Assembly (NCBI GenBank): GCA_030699485.1 | Contig: JAUYMM010000016.1 | Coordinates: forward strand, 1-24,476 | Length of the DNA: 24,476 nt | Source of the DNA: Candidatus Woesebacteria bacterium | GTDB lineage: Bacteria > Patescibacteriota > Microgenomatia > UBA8517 | Reading direction: 5' to 3' | Shown: piece after piece, positions 1 through 8,500 of the stretch | How the letters are laid out: every line of letters starts with the position of its first letter | Numbering within the stretch: position 1 is the stretch's first letter | The notes under the pieces: model-generated | The model's database searches: none | Seen by the model: only the letters and a program-made list of their open reading frames with translations | What the model was told of the DNA's origin: nothing | Translations under genes and position numbers: made by a program

Positions 1-276
1 TATAAAGACGCTAGCGCGATAAGTGAGCAGATAAAAAAAATAATTGAACAAGAAAAAATAGAAAAAGTAATAGTAGGGATGTCAGAAAACGAAATGGGCG
101 AAGAGATAAAAAAGTTTGCGAAAATTTTTAATGCAGAAACATTTGACGAGACCTTGTCTAGTCATGATGCTCAACAAATGTCAATTCAAAGTGGTATGGG
201 TAGAAAGAAAAGAAAAGAGATGGAAGATGCATTTGCAGCATGCATTATGCTACAATCATACATAGACTATGTTTAA
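1..276 (+). CDS. ruvX: RuvX/YqgF putative Holliday junction resolvase, 5'-truncated
   Basis: The window opens inside this gene; 91 codons are visible in the frame ending with TAA at 274-276. YqgF/RuvX proteins have an RNase H-like fold and act in Holliday-junction resolution or pre-16S rRNA 5'-end maturation. The visible part has the family features: a strand ending in VIVGMSENEMG (usual form VVGLP), then FDETLSSHDA matching the FDERLTT/S-x-A block with its catalytic Glu, then a basic stretch and KEMEDAFAACIMLQSYID, where the Asp matches the C-terminal catalytic Asp. The N-terminal part with the first Asp lies outside the window. It overlaps the next gene by 8 nt, so it belongs to an operon with the zinc-ribbon gene and mltG; ruvX and mltG are commonly neighbours in bacteria. 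Confidence 0.85.
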   Translation, partial: YKDASAISEQIKKIIEQEKIEKVIVGMSENEMGEEIKKFAKIFNAETFDETLSSHDAQQMSIQSGMGRKKRKEMEDAFAACIMLQSYIDYV

Positions 277-466
277 AAATGTAATAGCACCGATTCAAGC
301 ATGGCTTATGTCACAAGGAAAATGTGTTGGTTGTGGCACTCCTTTAGACATGGCTAAAAAGAAAATACATAAGTACGGAGAAATGGTGACTTGTAAGTGT
401 GGCAGAATTTATATTAGAAATTCAAAAACCAAAAGCTACAGAAGAGCACTTCTAAATGAAATCTAA
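269..466 (+). CDS. Small zinc-ribbon protein, unknown function
   Basis: A 65-residue protein with a treble-clef/zinc-ribbon-like cysteine pattern: C19-x2-C22 (VGCG) and C42-x-C44 (CKCG) joined by a 19-residue basic linker. The first 16 residues (MFKNVIAPIQAWLMSQ) could form an amphipathic helix. No catalytic motif is visible. It overlaps ruvX by 8 nt and mltG by 11 nt, which indicates translational coupling in one transcript. I do not recognise a named family. A nucleic-acid-binding or structural zinc-knuckle role fits the cysteines and the basic tail but is inference. Confidence 0.7.
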   Translation: MFKNVIAPIQAWLMSQGKCVGCGTPLDMAKKKIHKYGEMVTCKCGRIYIRNSKTKSYRRALLNEI

Positions 467-1373
467 ATTATTATTAGCTTTAATATTAACCGTTCTTTTT
501 TTTATAATTTGTGGTTTTTACGTTAAAAATATGTTTTTGCCAGTATCAAATGATGCAAAATCTGTCGATTTTTTGATTCCTAAAGGTTCATCAGTTTCCA
601 TTATTGGAAATAATTTAGAAAAAGCAGGACTTATTAAAAATGCAATTGTTTTTAAATTTTACGTCCAAGTTACAAATTCACAAAATAAAATACAGGCAGG
701 AGAATTTCAGCTCGCCTCGAGCTTCACACTTTCACAAGTTTTAGAAAAACTAAAAAAGGGTCCATCTGAAATTTGGGTAACAATTCCAGAAGGTTTGAGA
801 AGAGAGGAAATAGCTACAAAGTTTAGTACAACTTTAAGTAAAGACGGGGAATTTACAAAAGAATTTTTACAACTTACAAAAGACAAAGAGGGATATTTGT
901 TTCCAGATACATATCTTTTTCCAAAAACAGCAACAGCCACACAGATTGTAACCAAACTAACTTCAACTTTTAATAAAAAAATAAGTGATGTTACATATAA
1001 ACAAGTTATTATGGCCTCAATGTTGGAACGTGAGACATTTGCAGATAGTGAAAAACCAATAGTTGCAGGAATTTTATACAAAAGAATTAAAAATGATTGG
1101 CCGTTACAAGTAGATGCAACATTACAATATGCAAAAGGAAGTTGGGAACCAATTTATTCTATTGATAAAAATATAATATCTCCATTTAATACCTATAAAA
1201 ATTTAGGACTTCCACCAAGTCCAATTGCAAATGCAGGACTTTCTTCAATTGAAGCTGCAATTAATCCAGAAGAAAGTGATTATTGGTATTATATTCATGA
1301 CAATGACGCCAAAATTCACTTTGCAAGAACTTTAGAAGAACATAATGCAAACATTGCTAAGTATTTAAGATAA
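456..1373 (+). CDS. mltG: Endolytic murein transglycosylase MltG (YceG-like)
   Basis: A 305-residue membrane-anchored lytic transglycosylase that cleaves nascent glycan strands and helps set their length. Residues 4-25 form one transmembrane helix, leaving the rest outside the cell. Residues about 36-100 resemble the LysM-like subdomain (FLIPKGSSVSIIGNNLEKAGLI). The YceG catalytic domain follows, with TIPEGLRREEIA (109-120), GYLFPDTYLFP (146-156) and MASMLERET (186-194); Glu191 aligns with the catalytic Glu of E. coli MltG (ASIVEKET). Then come QVDATLQYAKG (218-228), SPFNTYKNLGLPPSPIANAG (242-261) and a C-terminal YWYYIHD...HFARTLEEHN block. It is shorter than the E. coli protein (340 aa) but complete. 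The start overlaps the preceding gene by 11 nt and no Shine-Dalgarno site is evident. Confidence 0.95.
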   Translation: MKSKLLLALILTVLFFIICGFYVKNMFLPVSNDAKSVDFLIPKGSSVSIIGNNLEKAGLIKNAIVFKFYVQVTNSQNKIQAGEFQLASSFTLSQVLEKLKKGPSEIWVTIPEGLRREEIATKFSTTLSKDGEFTKEFLQLTKDKEGYLFPDTYLFPKTATATQIVTKLTSTFNKKISDVTYKQVIMASMLERETFADSEKPIVAGILYKRIKNDWPLQVDATLQYAKGSWEPIYSIDKNIISPFNTYKNLGLPPSPIANAGLSSIEAAINPEESDYWYYIHDNDAKIHFARTLEEHNANIAKYLR

Positions 1374-1382
1374 TTTTAGTTG

Positions 1383-1411
1383 TTGACATTTATATATCAT
1401 ATATATACACT
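1383..1411 (+). promoter_or_regulatory. Promoter/operator of the RHH-PIN toxin-antitoxin pair
   Basis: TTGACA at 1383-1388, a 17-bp spacer, then TACACT at 1406-1411, six bases before the ATG at 1418. Transcription would start at or within a base or two of the ATG, giving a leaderless mRNA. The spacer contains a nearly palindromic TATATATC...ATATATA run (1391-1407), a plausible operator for autorepression by the ribbon-helix-helix antitoxin. The -35 is strong; the -10 is weak (4 of 6). Confidence 0.55.
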
Positions 1412-1417
1412 GGATAT

Positions 1418-1684
1418 ATGACAAGTACTATCATTTTAAAAACAGATTCAAAATTAAAACAGAAGGCACAGCAAACAGCCCAAGAATTGGGATTAACGTT
1501 AACTTCTGTTATAAATGGTTATCTTAGTGATTTTGTACAGACTAAAAAGGTAACTTTCCAATCAAAAACAAATAGTAAAAAAAATTTTGATCCATATGGA
1601 ATTTTTGCTGGTGCTGAAATAACTGAAGCCGATATCGATAGTATTACAAAAAGTTGGATGAAAAAAATTGATGAAATTGGATAA
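1418..1684 (+). CDS. RelB/DinJ-like ribbon-helix-helix antitoxin
   Basis: An 88-residue protein whose N-terminus (TSTIILKTDSKLKQKAQQ, then AQELGLTLTSVINGYL) has the beta-helix-helix pattern of RelB/DinJ-type ribbon-helix-helix antitoxins: an alternating hydrophobic strand, a lysine-rich first helix and the GLTLTSVIN turn. The C-terminal 40 residues are acidic and probably disordered, as expected for a toxin-binding tail. It overlaps the PIN toxin gene by 14 nt. By family analogy it should bind its own promoter and neutralise the toxin. The mRNA is predicted to be leaderless. Confidence 0.8.
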   Translation: MTSTIILKTDSKLKQKAQQTAQELGLTLTSVINGYLSDFVQTKKVTFQSKTNSKKNFDPYGIFAGAEITEADIDSITKSWMKKIDEIG

Positions 1685-2063
1685 ATATTCATTAGATACA
1701 CATGCAATAGTTTGGTATCTATTAAAAGATAAAAAACTTTCAAAAGTTGCAGAAAATTCAGTAAGACAAGTGTTTGATAAAAAAGCGATAGGAATAATAT
1801 CGGTAATGGTGGTATTAGAGCTTTATTATGTAAGTTTGAAAGATAAGAAGTTTGATTTTTCAAAAACGATGGAATTAATGAAAAATGCAAATCTTAAAAT
1901 AATAAATTTTGATATGCGAGTTTTAAGTAAAGCAGTGGAATTACCGAGAGGATTAGATATACATGATCGTATAATTGTTGCAACCTCAATATTAATCAAT
2001 TCACAATTAGTAACAAGAGATGGAATCTTAAGAAATCTTTTCCCCAATGAAACTATTTGGTAA
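1671..2063 (+). CDS. PIN-domain ribonuclease toxin (VapC-like)
   Basis: A 130-residue PIN-domain protein, probably an RNA endonuclease toxin. All four conserved acidic residues are visible: Asp9 in YSLDTHAIVWYL, Glu50 in VMVVLELYY, Asp99 in LDIHDRIIVATS and Asp117 in VTRDGIL. The frame is also open from a TTG at 1668, but the ATG at 1671 is preferred. It overlaps the upstream antitoxin by 14 nt, so the two are translationally coupled. The LDIHDRIIVATS block is typical of the PIN toxins whose antitoxins are often RHH or Phd-type. The pair sits between mltG and the rpoB promoter. Active as a toxin: likely but inferred. Confidence 0.85.
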   Translation: MKLDKYSLDTHAIVWYLLKDKKLSKVAENSVRQVFDKKAIGIISVMVVLELYYVSLKDKKFDFSKTMELMKNANLKIINFDMRVLSKAVELPRGLDIHDRIIVATSILINSQLVTRDGILRNLFPNETIW

Positions 2064-2104
2064 AGTATTTTCCAAGGCCTGACCATATCAGAAATTTTTG
2101 AGTG

Positions 2105-2132
2105 TTGACATTGGCTGATATTCTAATATAAT
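2105..2132 (+). promoter_or_regulatory. rpoB operon promoter
   Basis: A consensus vegetative promoter: TTGACA at 2105-2110, a 16-bp spacer, and TATAAT at 2127-2132. The expected start near 2139 gives a leader of about 40 nt before the rpoB ATG at 2181. It should drive rpoB-rpoC-rpsL-rpsG, up to the terminator at 10164-10187. Confidence 0.85.
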
Positions 2133-2139
2133 CCCTTTT

Positions 2140-2159
2140 AGGTCTACTTATGTAGGCTT
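2140..2159 (+). promoter_or_regulatory. 5'-leader hairpin of rpoB
   Basis: Immediately after the predicted transcription start, GTCTAC (2142-2147) pairs with GTAGGC (2152-2157) around a TTAT loop. One more G-U pair and one more A-U pair extend the stem to 8 bp (2140-2147 with 2152-2159). No U-tract follows, so it is not a terminator. A hairpin at the 5' end could stabilise the mRNA or mediate feedback; its function is unknown. Confidence 0.5.
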
Positions 2160-2180
2160 CTCTTGTATCACCAATACCTA

Positions 2181-5100
2181 ATGAAATCAAAAACTAATTT
2201 GCGCCGAAATTTTGGGAAAGTTGAAACAAATTTACCAAAATTAGATTTAACTTTAGTACAAAGAGAATCTTGGCAATGGTTTTTAACAAATGGTGTAGCT
2301 GAAGAATTAAAGGCAATTTCTCCAATTGATGATTTTACAGGTAAAAATTGGCAGTTATCTTTAGGAGAACATTCTCTTGGAAAACCAACAATTACAGCTT
2401 CACATGCACAACAAAAAGGTTTAACTTATTCATCTCCTCTTAAAATAACTGCAACATTAATCAACAAAAGAACGGGTAAAGAAGTAAGTCAAGAAGTTTT
2501 CTTGGGTGATTTACCTCAAATGACAGCTCGTGGGACATTTATAGTTAATGGAATTGAAAGGGCAGTAATAAATCAAATTGTAAGATCCCCAGGAATTTAT
2601 TTTTCAGGTGAACTTGATGTTTCTTCTGGAAGAACTTTATATAAAGCAGAAGTAAGACCTCTTCATGGTTCATGGTTAGAATTTGAAGCCACAAGGGGAG
2701 ATTTGATTCACGCCAGAATTGATAGAAGAAAAAAAGTATTAGCAACAGTTTTTCTTAAAGCTCTTGGTATGGAAAGTGAAAGAGAGATACTTAATTTTTT
2801 TAAAGACGCAGATGTTGACAAAGATCATAAATATATAGAGGCAACACTGGCAAAAGATACAACAAAGAGTAGAGATGAAGCACTTCTTGAAGTTTATAGA
2901 AAATTAAGACCAGGAGAGCCGGTCCTAATTGAAAATGCTACAAATTTATTTGAGAGCATGTTTTTGGATAAAAGAAGATATGATTTAGGTGAGGTTGGAA
3001 GATATAAGATAAACAAAAGATTTAACAATAGTGAATCTGACAAGGCATCAAATGTGTTAACTTTAAAAGACATTTCTTCTTCATTAACTTATCTTTTAGG
3101 TTTGCAAAATGGAGTTGGAAGAGTTGATGACATCGATCATCTTTCAAACAGAAGGCTTAGAAGAGTTGGTGAATTAGTTGGTGTTAATGCATTTAGAATT
3201 GGATTACTTAGGCTTGAAAGATCTGTTAAGGAAAAAATGAGTTTAATTTCAGCCGATGACAAACCACTTCCATCTAATTTAATTAATGCAAGACCATTAA
3301 TATCTTCATTAAACGAATTTTTTAGAAGCAATCAATTATCTACTATTTTAGATGACACTAATCCACTTTCAGAAATTGACAATTTAAGAAGAGTGTCTGT
3401 ATTAGGTGCTGGTGGTATTAATAAAGAAAGAGCATCTTTTTCAATAAGAGATGTTAACTCTTCACAATATGGAAGGCTTGATCCAGTAAGAAGTCCTGAA
3501 GGACCAAACATTGGACTTGTAACATATCTATCACTTTATGCAAAAGTAAATGAATTTGGATTTTTAGAATCTCCCTACAAAAAAGTAATTAAAGTGGGTA
3601 AGAAAATGAAAATCACTAATGAAATTATTTATTTAACAGCAGATGATGAAGAAGTTTCAAATATTACTCATTCAGGAATTAATATAGATGAAAAGGGTTA
3701 TATAAAAGATGCAAGAGTACCGTTAAGACACATGGGAAGTTTTACAGAAGGATCAGTATCTTTGGTCGAATATATTGATATTAGCCCAAGACAGTTGGTT
3801 GGAACCTCAGCTTCACTTATTCCATTTTTGGCACATGATGAAGGAAATAGAGCCTTGATGGGTTCAAACATGCAATGCCAAGCTGTTCCTTTGGTTGCAC
3901 CAGAATCTCCAATTGTAGGAACAGGAATGGAAGCTGAAATATCAAAAGCTATGATAAGAAATGTCATTGCAAGACATGATGGAGAAATTCTTCATGCAGA
4001 TAATGAAAAAGTAATAGTTAAACTTGACAAAAAAGTATTAATTGATGATTCAACAGAAGACATCGAAATAATAGATGGTGGTAAAAAAGAAGTATATTCT
4101 TTGATGAAGTTCAAAAAAACAGCTCACTCAACTTGTTACAACCAAAGAGTTTTGGTTAATCCAGGTCAAAAAATAAAACAAGGAGATTTATTAGTTGATG
4201 GACCAGCAAGTCAAAATGGAGAACTTTCCTTGGGACGTAATTTAATGGTTGCCTACACTTCCTTTGGTGGTTATGGATTTGAAGATGCCATTTTAATATC
4301 AGAAAGATTGGTTAAGGATGATTTATTAACATCAATTCATATTGAAGAATATGATGCTGAAGTGGTTGATACCAAATTGGGTGCAGAAGAAAGAACAAAA
4401 GATATACCTAACGTTTCAGAAAATGAACTTGCTAATTTAGCAGAAGATGGAATAGTAGTAATTGGAGCCGAGGTTGGTCCAAATGATATATTGGTTGGCA
4501 AAATTGCCCCAAAAGGTGAGACTGAATTGACATCAGAAGAAAGACTACTGCGCGCAATTTTTGGAGAAAAAGCAAGAGAGGTTAGAGATACTTCACTTCG
4601 AGTTCCTCATGGAGAAAAAGGAATTGTAGTTGGAGTGAATATTTTAGATCGTAATAAGGGTGATGATTTAGGTCCTGGTGTAATTGAAAAAATTATAGTT
4701 AAAGTAGCTCAAATTAGAAAAATCACAGTTGGAGACAAAATTGCAGGTAGGCATGGAAACAAAGGAGTAATTGCAAAAATTATGGCAGTTTCTGACATGC
4801 CATATCTTGCAGATGGTACACCTGTTGATATTATTATTTCACCACTTTCTGTTCTTTCTCGTATGAATTTAGGACAGCTATTAGAAGCTCATTTTGGTTT
4901 AGCTCTTCATCGCAATAATGAAAAAGGCGCATTTCCTGTATTTGATCATGTAACAGAGGGAGATTTGATCAATGAACTTAAAAGTGCCAGATTACCTGTA
5001 ACAGGAAAAGCAAGACTTATTGATGGTAGAACAGGAGAATCCTTTAAAGAAGATACGGTTGTAGGAATTGGATATATTCTTAAATTGACACACATGGTAG

Positions 5101-5543
5101 AAGATAAAACTCATGCAAGGTCTACAGGACCATATTCATTAGTTACACAACAACCATTAGGTGGTAAAGCTCAAATGGGTGGACAACGTTTAGGAGAAAT
5201 GGAAGTCTGGGCACTAGAGGCTCATAGGGCACAACATATTTTGCAAGAAATGTTAACAATTAAATCAGATGATATTGTGGGTCGTGCAAAAGCCTTTGAA
5301 GCAATAGTTAAAGGAACTGATATCCCAGAATCAACAATTCCTGAAAGCTTTAAAGTTTTAGTAAGAGAATTAAATGCTTTGGGATTAAGTATTTTACCAA
5401 AAGGAGTTATACTTGCCAGTGTTACTTCTGATGAGGACACTAAAGAGGGAGAAAAACTAGCTGAAGTTTTGGGTGCTGAAATGGTTGCAACAAAAGAACT
5501 ATTAGATCCAAAAGGAAATATGGAGGTAGAAAATGTTAACTAA
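2181..5543 (+). CDS. rpoB: RNA polymerase beta subunit
   Basis: The beta subunit, 1120 residues from the ATG at 2181; a TTG at 2163 in the same frame would add six residues with no family support. Recognisable blocks include RRNFGKVETNLPKLDLTLVQ at the N-terminus, GTFIVNGIERAVINQIVRSPG, the rifampicin-pocket region (about residues 383-410), RDVNSSQYGRLDPVRSPEGP, GDKIAGRHGNKGVIAKI, and the C-terminal QQPLGGKAQMGGQRLGEMEV with WALEAHRAQHILQEM. The length suits a beta subunit without large lineage insertions. The residues at E. coli rifampicin positions 513, 514 and 526 are Thr388, Ile389 and Asn401 rather than Gln, Phe and His. It is first in its operon and overlaps rpoC by 11 nt. Confidence 0.98.
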   Translation: MKSKTNLRRNFGKVETNLPKLDLTLVQRESWQWFLTNGVAEELKAISPIDDFTGKNWQLSLGEHSLGKPTITASHAQQKGLTYSSPLKITATLINKRTGKEVSQEVFLGDLPQMTARGTFIVNGIERAVINQIVRSPGIYFSGELDVSSGRTLYKAEVRPLHGSWLEFEATRGDLIHARIDRRKKVLATVFLKALGMESEREILNFFKDADVDKDHKYIEATLAKDTTKSRDEALLEVYRKLRPGEPVLIENATNLFESMFLDKRRYDLGEVGRYKINKRFNNSESDKASNVLTLKDISSSLTYLLGLQNGVGRVDDIDHLSNRRLRRVGELVGVNAFRIGLLRLERSVKEKMSLISADDKPLPSNLINARPLISSLNEFFRSNQLSTILDDTNPLSEIDNLRRVSVLGAGGINKERASFSIRDVNSSQYGRLDPVRSPEGPNIGLVTYLSLYAKVNEFGFLESPYKKVIKVGKKMKITNEIIYLTADDEEVSNITHSGINIDEKGYIKDARVPLRHMGSFTEGSVSLVEYIDISPRQLVGTSASLIPFLAHDEGNRALMGSNMQCQAVPLVAPESPIVGTGMEAEISKAMIRNVIARHDGEILHADNEKVIVKLDKKVLIDDSTEDIEIIDGGKKEVYSLMKFKKTAHSTCYNQRVLVNPGQKIKQGDLLVDGPASQNGELSLGRNLMVAYTSFGGYGFEDAILISERLVKDDLLTSIHIEEYDAEVVDTKLGAEERTKDIPNVSENELANLAEDGIVVIGAEVGPNDILVGKIAPKGETELTSEERLLRAIFGEKAREVRDTSLRVPHGEKGIVVGVNILDRNKGDDLGPGVIEKIIVKVAQIRKITVGDKIAGRHGNKGVIAKIMAVSDMPYLADGTPVDIIISPLSVLSRMNLGQLLEAHFGLALHRNNEKGAFPVFDHVTEGDLINELKSARLPVTGKARLIDGRTGESFKEDTVVGIGYILKLTHMVEDKTHARSTGPYSLVTQQPLGGKAQMGGQRLGEMEVWALEAHRAQHILQEMLTIKSDDIVGRAKAFEAIVKGTDIPESTIPESFKVLVRELNALGLSILPKGVILASVTSDEDTKEGEKLAEVLGAEMVATKELLDPKGNMEVENVN
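5522..5527 (+). promoter_or_regulatory. Shine-Dalgarno site of rpoC
   Basis: GGAGGT five bases before the rpoC ATG at 5533, inside the 3' end of rpoB. It supports the 11-nt overlapping start and shows that the organism uses canonical ribosome binding sites in internal operon positions. Confidence 0.8.
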
Positions 5544-8500
5544 TACACTAGATACATTATTTGATTTAAAAGACTTAGAAGATTTTGGTTCATTAATAAT
5601 TAGACTTGCTTCCCCTGAAGATATTAGAAGATGGAGCAGAGGTGAAATTACAAAACCAGAAACAATTAATTATAGAACTCTAAAATCTGAAAAAGATGGT
5701 CTTTTTGATGAAAAGATTTTTGGACCTACCAAAGATTGGGAATGTTATTGTGGAAAATATAAAAGAATTAGATATAAGGGTGTTATTTGTGACAAGTGTG
5801 GAGTTGAAGTAACACAATCTCGAGTAAGACGTGAGAGAATGGGACATATCAGTCTTGCCTGTCCAGTTGCTCACATTTGGTTTTTTAAAGGTGCTCCAAG
5901 TAAAATTTCTACAATTTTAGGTGTTCCTCCAAGAGCAATGGAACAAGTTATTTATTTTGCTAGATATTTGACCTTAAATGTAGATGAAGATAAAAAGAAG
6001 ACGGCAATTAAACTACTCGAGACTGCTTTAACAGAAGGTGAAAATCAAATAATAACAACTTATAAGGATAAGAAAGATTTATTAAGTAAAGAGGCACAGA
6101 AAGCAAGAGAAAAAATTGAAAACAAAATTAAAGATAAAGAACAATTATCTCTTGCAATTTCTGAGATTGAACTTGATCAAAGAAAAAAAGGAACAGCAAT
6201 TTCAGAGGATGAAAAAGCAAATTTATCAAGAAATTCTAGACTTTTTGAAAATTTAATAAGTCTTGTAAGGGGTTTAAAGACTTTAAGTATACTATCTGAA
6301 GAAGAATATGATGAGCTTTATACTTTTGGAGCAGCAGATTTCTTTGAAGCTAAAATGGGTGCTGAGGCAGTTTTGTCTGTGTTGACAGACGTCAATTTAG
6401 AAAAATTATCAACAGAAGTTCGTAAAGAGGTTGATGAGACAAAAATAACTAGTACAAAATATATAAAGATTGTTAAGAGATTAAAATTAGTTGACGGTTT
6501 AAGAAAGTCTAAAATTGATCCAGTTTGGATGATATTAAAAGTACTTCCAGTACTTCCTCCTGATTTAAGGCCTATGGTTCAATTGTCTGGTGGAAGATTT
6601 GCAACCAGTGATTTAAACGATTTATATAGAAGAGTTATAAATAGAAATAATAGATTAAAACATCTAATAGGTCTAGGAGCTCCTGAAATAATTTTAAGAA
6701 ATGAAAAAAGAATGTTACAAGAAGCAGTTGACTCTTTAATTGATGCATCTCAAAGAAAAGCTACCAGGCGTGCTCGTGGCAGGCAACCACTCCGTTCTCT
6801 TTCTGATATGTTAAAAGGAAAACAAGGAAGATTTAGACAAAACCTTCTTGGTAAAAGAGTAGATTATTCAGGTCGTAGTGTTGTTATTGTAGGGCCCGAT
6901 TTAAAACTTAATCAATGTGGTTTACCTAAAGAAATGGCTCTTGAGATGTTTAAACCATTTGTACTTCGTGAAATGATTTCAAGAGGTATTGCACCAAACG
7001 TAAAATCAGCTAAAAACATGCTTGATAGAAGGCCACCAGAAATTTTTGATATTTTAGAAGAAATAACTAAAGATCATCCAGTGCTATTAAATCGTGCTCC
7101 AACTTTGCACAAACTTTCAATTCAAGCATTTTATCCAATATTAATTGAAGGAAGTGCCATTAGACTTCATCCTGCAGTTTGCGCTGGATTTAATGCAGAT
7201 TTTGATGGTGATCAAATGGCAGTTCATGTGCCATTATCAAAACAGGCAATTGAAGAAGCAAAAACATTAATGCTTCCTGAACATAATTTACTACGTCCAT
7301 CAGACGGATCACCTGTTTCTACTCCAGCATCTAAAGAAATGGCACTTGGTGTTTATTATTTAACATCAGTTGATACAAATCTAAAAATTAGTAATACTGT
7401 TTTTTCAGATAAAAATGAAGCCATTCTTTCTCATCAAAGCCAAAAAATAGAATTGAGGCAGCCAATAATGGTTAGAATTGATGGAAAAATTATTGAGACA
7501 ATTGTTGGAAGAATTTACTTTAACGAAATATTACCTCCTGTTTTTGATTTTGTGAATGAAGCTTGTACCTCAACTGTTATTAAAAAATTATTTAGCGTTG
7601 CCTACGCTAAATGTGATTCAGCAACTGTTGTTCTCATGATTGATGCAGTTAAGAATTTAGGTTTTTCAGCAGGTACAATTTCAGGAATTTCATTTGGAAT
7701 TTTTGACGCAGTATTACTTCCTGAAAAAGCAAAAATATTAAAGCAAGCAGAAGACAAAGTAACAGAAATTGAAAACAACTTTAATACGGGTCTTATTACT
7801 CTTGGTGAAAAGAAAAGAATGGTTCAAGAACTTTGGATTGAAGTATCCGACGATTTGGCAGATAAAACATGGGCATTAATGAAACCAACAAACCCAATTA
7901 GAGTTGTTATTGATGCGAAGGTAGGCCGAGCAAGTCGAGACCAAGTTAAACAATTATCAGCAATGAGAGGTTTGGTTGTTGATCCACTTGGAAAAATTGT
8001 TGAACTTCCTATTAAATCTAACTTTAGAGAAGGACTTTCTGTTTTTGAATATGTTACTTCCTCAAGAGGATCAAGAAAAGGATTAACTGATACTGCTATT
8101 AAAACAGCAGATGCAGGTTATTTAACAAGAAGACTAGTTGATGTATCACACGATCTTATAATTAGACTTATTGATTGTGAGACAACTGAGGGAATTACTA
8201 TTAAAAAAGCAGATAGACCTGCTATTTTTACAACTAGAATAATTGGTAGATACTTAGTATCTGATGTAAAAGATAACAAAAATAAAGTAATTGCAATTAA
8301 AGGTGATTTGATAAATGAAGAATTGGCTCATAAAATTAATGAATCAGGCGTAGAAGAAGTAACATTAAGATCTGCTTTAACATGTGGTGCAAGACATGGA
8401 CTTTGTGCTAAATGTTATGGATGGGACCTTTCTACTAAAAGTGATGTTGAAGCAGGTACACCTGTTGGAGTAATTGCAGCACAATCTATTGGAGAACCTG

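Noticed and set aside
1668..1670. TTG start for the PIN toxin
   Set aside because: The adjacent ATG at 1671 is a better start and the extra codon adds nothing.
2079..2098. Possible terminator between the PIN toxin and rpoB (CTGA/TCAG arms with a TTTTT run)
   Set aside because: Only four base pairs in the stem and the T run is separated from it; too weak to call.
2163..2180. TTG start for rpoB, six codons before the ATG
   Set aside because: The added residues match no RpoB N-terminus and the ATG at 2181 is closer to the family start.
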